A stretch of DNA of 64,000 bases from Sipunculus nudus. Its lineage: Eukaryota > Annelida > Sipuncula > Golfingiida > Sipunculidae. Where the stretch lies: positions 51,094,624-51,158,623 of the forward strand of contig CM049308.1 in the NCBI GenBank assembly GCA_026874595.1, read 5' to 3'. A program made the position numbers and the translations under genes. Of the stretch, positions 61,801 to 64,000 are shown one piece after another. How positions within the stretch are numbered: the stretch's first letter is position 1; each line of letters opens with the position of its first letter. The notes below the pieces were generated by a model that saw only the letters and a program-made list of their open reading frames with translations, was not told where the DNA came from and did not search any database.

Positions 61801-63721
61801 TGAGGAGCAGTGAGATTTTTCACGGTCGGCCCAAACCAGTGGTGAGCACTCTGCAGGCTAAATGGGACGGCTCTGCCACACAGCCATGTTTCACTCACAA
61901 ACAAGTGCATCTTTAGGGGGTTTCTAGGTGTTATGACCCAGCTATTCGGATGATAACACACCTAGGACCCGCAGGTGCATTAGACACTGGGCTTGGGTGA
62001 CACCAGTATGCAAAATAATGTGATAGGAAGGGAGTGCTACTGCTCAGTCCCAAACCGTAATGCCAACTCTGCAGATGTAGGCCTTAATACTTATGGTCAA
62101 AATTAGATAAGTTAACATTAAAAAAATGGGGGCATTTACCTCCACCAAAAACATTAAAAAAAGTCCTATGAGTGAATGTCAGCTGTTTTCATTCTTAAAC
62201 AGAAAACTGAGTCAAATTTCTTTGTAATTTAAATATATTATTTATTTCTGACCCAAGAATTCCATAAGTTTCCATGTCATAAAAACAATATTTCTTTCTT
62301 ATTATTATTTCACTGTAGCAGTGAGCCTGTTAAGAGACATCAGACAGAAAAGTAACCCTTAGAAATATTTTATATTTATTAATCAAATTATACCGGTATC
62401 ACATCTTAATTTTTTAGCAGCCTCTGTGTAACTGTGAGGTTCGGCTTATGAAGCAGTAGCAAGTGCTCCTAAGGGGCCGTTTCCATGTGCGTGGAAACGC
62501 GCGCATTTCCGCGCGCCGAAAATTTGCGCATGTGTAAATCATGTGTCCCTTTTCCATGCACATGGAAACGCGCGCGGGTAGGCCTTCTTCTGTAGGTCAA
62601 GCCTTCTTCTGATGCGCGATTTTTCAACGCTCGTTTCCGCATGCGGAAAAGTCGCAACAGTGTAAATCATGTGTCCCTTTTCCATGCACATGGAAACGCG
62701 CGCGGGTAAGCCTTCTTCTGGAGGTCAAGGACAAGAATGCAGTCTGTTTTAGGACGCCCAGCATAGACCTATATCATGCATGGTGAAAAATCATACTTAA
62801 CTGCTGTTCTGCTTGTCTACTTTAATGCATGATTATATATATTTTATATAAACATATATATGTGCTGCGGGGTGTTAAATATCTTATTACGGACAATGAA
62901 TAATCTCTTAAAGCCTATATGGCCTATATAGGACCCCCATCGGACTGTCAGTAGCACACTATATCATTATAATAAAATCTGCATGTTCCTGCAAATATAA
63001 CAAAACTTTAAATGTAAACACGCATACAGTGAACTGTACATAACAGGCACATGCTCAACATGGTGCTGGGAAGGCCTTGGGGAGGGGAATCCCTTGTAAA
63101 ATCACGTCACAGGGAGGTGGATTCTGCGGAAACACGTGCGTTTACGCGCAAATGGAAAAGCTCAATTCAGCGCGATTTTTCCAGCACGCGGAAATGCGCG
63201 CATGGAAAAGGGGCCTTAAGGAGCAAAATTATTTGAACTACTAAGTGCAAGCACTTAAAAACATGTGCATGTGAAGAAATAAACACTAAGTACTACAATC
63301 CTTTTAAATTATAAAGTATTTCATTATTCGGAAATGTATTGAAACGCCAGGTTTCTCTTAACGGGACTAAAAATAAAATGGTCATTGCATTTAGTCTTTT
63401 AGAGTATGTCTGTTTAAGATTTAACATGACGTAAAGAAGGCTATCACAGGTAACTGTGGCCGGATCATACTAGGCAGTAAGCAGGTGATGGGCTTGTTGC
63501 GGAATACACAACTGTTGTTGACGGAGAGGAGCAGAGCGGATCGGAATCACACGTCTTGGGACGAGACAAGTGATGGACAATCTGGAGAGGATTTGGGCGA
63601 TAATGAAGGATTTGCAGGTTTTACTTGTTTAAAATACATACTTGTCCTTTCCGATCTGAACAACCTTCGGTGCCTTGTCTTGGTCGTGTTTCAACACGAC
63701 GTAGTCCCCTTCTTTAATCAT
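49822..63721 (-). CDS. TRMT6: TRMT6, non-catalytic subunit of tRNA (adenine58-N1)-methyltransferase, eleven exons
   Basis: Exons, 5' to 3': 63721-63642, 61031-60904, 60109-59997, 59570-59479, 58913-58830, 57455-57331, 56499-56454, 53693-53162, 52535-52450, 51240-51048, 49905-49822 (TAA). They join in phase to 1563 bp, 520 residues (human 497). With TRMT61A, the methyl donor-binding subunit, it makes m1A58 in the tRNA T-loop in the nucleus. Matches to the family in order: EGDYVVLKHD (about 4), WMKTVTLKLD and GHPYGSLFEV (28-60), LIENSSTF (113-120), KKKK before a tRNA-binding helix, LDTLSQMLTQGNVRAGSK, VETCQGLVLGAIMERL (190-205), HGRIIQI, FYPTPLVMKLLDFLAPSR, YCSQKEPLLDLY, RGGVINLRVSETW and SGYLLTGT at the end. 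As in other TRMT6 proteins, the methyl-donor motif is degenerate. Exon 8 carries an acidic, DQSQ-rich disordered insert (about 245-390). An in-frame TGA precedes the ATG. All introns are GT/AG; the exon 3 donor GAG|GTTCTA is weak. Confidence 0.96.
51400..51875 (-). mobile_element. Possible Helentron-like remnant in TRMT6 intron 9
   Basis: The sequence shows GACCTCTGACCTC and GACCCATGACCTT words and two loosely similar halves of about 190 bp. On the minus strand it starts near 51870 with a self-pairing GTCATATGAC followed by CTGTCCATCCGTCCATT. This matches the palindrome-then-pyrimidine layout of families A to C, but the far end is not visible. Confidence 0.35.
53884..56133 (+). mobile_element. 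Family A Helentron-like element in TRMT6 intron 7
   Basis: The 5' end is TTTTAGCTCAGCTGACTGAA with ATCATCTGAGC, then CCTTCGTCCTGTCTGTCTGT. The 3' end is AGTCTGCTGAGCACAATGAC then CCACAGATCACTTGTTT. Monomers carry GGGCACAAATCGTAACCG. It is interrupted at 54103-55275 by family D. It lies antisense to TRMT6 transcription. Confidence 0.7.
54103..55275 (-). mobile_element. Family D Helentron-like element nested in family A (minus orientation)
   Basis: On the minus strand the 5' end is a hairpin, GTATCCGCCAAAACAG pairing with TTTTGCGGATAC (55274-55245). The 3' side has GGCGGATAC (54143-54135), inverse of the start, then hairpin GTAGTCG (54132-54126) with CGACTAC (54120-54114), then CTAG (54106-54103). 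Inside are about three to four units of 290-310 bp with GGTGGCGCCACC. Family A resumes on each side (AGAATAA before, ATTTGATACAAAAGCTC after). The open frame 54624-54905 is from the repeat. Confidence 0.7.
57036..57217 (+). pseudogene. LINE C-terminal zinc-knuckle fragment in TRMT6 intron 6
   Basis: The plus-strand frame ending TAA at 57215-57217 reads LLEEKRARRKVRQRKQLI, then CKKCSRDCLARVRLQTL and LTCGLTDKPRC. A basic helix followed by CxxCxRDCxxRxxLxxH-like spacing is the usual tail of LINE ORF2 proteins. The last histidine is not clear and a TAG precedes the region, so this is a short dead fragment. Confidence 0.55.
58327..58346. repeat. Short (AT)n tract in TRMT6 intron 5
   Basis: About 20 bp of TA dinucleotides. 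Confidence 0.85.
61733..62100 (+). mobile_element. tRNA-derived SINE in TRMT6 intron 1
   Basis: An A-box-like GTGGCTAAGGGACTC (about 61753) and a B-box-like GAGTTCAAATCTC (about 61787-61799) lie at tRNA-like spacing. They are followed by a conserved-looking body (ACTGGGCTTGGGTGACACCA and CTCAGTCCCAAACCG) and GATGTAGGCCTTAATA at the end. The internal pol III promoter is no longer part of a functional tRNA, since the 5' acceptor stem cannot be drawn. Confidence 0.6.
62463..63225. mobile_element. GC-rich MITE of about 760 bp in TRMT6 intron 1
   Basis: The inverted ends are TGCTCCTAAGGGGCCGTTTC (62463) and GAAAAGGGGCCTTAAGGAGC (ending about 63224). Subterminal sequence is rich in CGCGCG and TTTCCATG/CATGGAAA. 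A unit containing CATGTGTCCCTTTTCCATGC is repeated in tandem near 62540 and 62664. No open frame is meaningful. It is close to TRMT6 exon 1 and raises local CpG. Confidence 0.65.
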
Positions 63722-64000
63722 TTTGTCACTTCAAAATAATCTTTTAGTTTCAGATGTGAAGTGTGTGAACAAACGTGAAACCAGCATGGGCTACTGGTAG
63801 TACCCGTATTCTCCGCTAGATCGCAGCAGGGTTATTGTCCTGTCCGTTCCTTTATATTATTAGTTACTTTCAAACCTTGCGCTGGTCATGCACTTACAAA
63901 ATGTACAGAACCTTATTTTCTTGTTTCCAGGTGTTTTAACAGAGTAAAATCTCATCAATGACTACTAGCCGAGTCCTTTAAAATGAGGAAACATTTAATC

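Overview
This window is nuclear DNA from an invertebrate animal, most likely a mollusc and probably a bivalve. The evidence is spliced genes with GT/AG introns, AT-rich intergenic DNA, very abundant (AT)n and poly-C tracts, and families of tandem-repeat transposons of the kind common in bivalves. The two recognisable proteins are animal orthologues. The species cannot be fixed from sequence alone. Nothing bacterial, organellar or viral was seen.

Two genes can be rebuilt exon by exon. The first is a Churchill (CHURC1) orthologue on the + strand, with four exons between 25838 and 28972 and a predicted 107-residue zinc-binding protein. The second is TRMT6, the non-catalytic subunit of the tRNA m1A58 methyltransferase, on the - strand, with eleven exons between 63721 and 49822 and a predicted 520-residue protein. 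In both, every exon joins in phase. Near the left edge (684-1790) there is weaker evidence for a divergent pair: a small three-exon membrane protein on the - strand and a first coding exon on the + strand, separated by a promoter-like stretch.

Most of the rest is mobile DNA. From left to right: a MITE with TAA duplications (2411-3470); a 2-kb fold-back element with long inverted arms (4744-6790); two minus-strand Helentron-like elements (10270-12889 and 14943-16669); a CpG-dense island (about 18560-19500); a TA-flanked 1.65-kb inverted-repeat element (20798-22447); a LINE relic in Churchill intron 1; a composite Helentron-like element (29666-33266) containing a second family; an 816-bp element with a perfect 8-bp target duplication (34148-34963); a CCAAT-rich GC island (about 37600-38320); and a 10-kb block (39347-49343) made of four tandem-repeat families. 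TRMT6 introns hold another nested pair (53884-56133), a LINE fragment, a tRNA-derived SINE and a GC-rich MITE.

The most notable pattern is that at least four unrelated-looking repeat families share one layout. Each has a 5' palindrome, then usually a TCCGTC-like pyrimidine run, then internal tandem monomers; where the 3' end can be seen it is a short inverted copy of the 5' end followed by a terminal hairpin, usually ending CTAG. They insert into one another. Three of the families also carry the same 12-bp palindrome, GGTGGCGCCACC, once per monomer.
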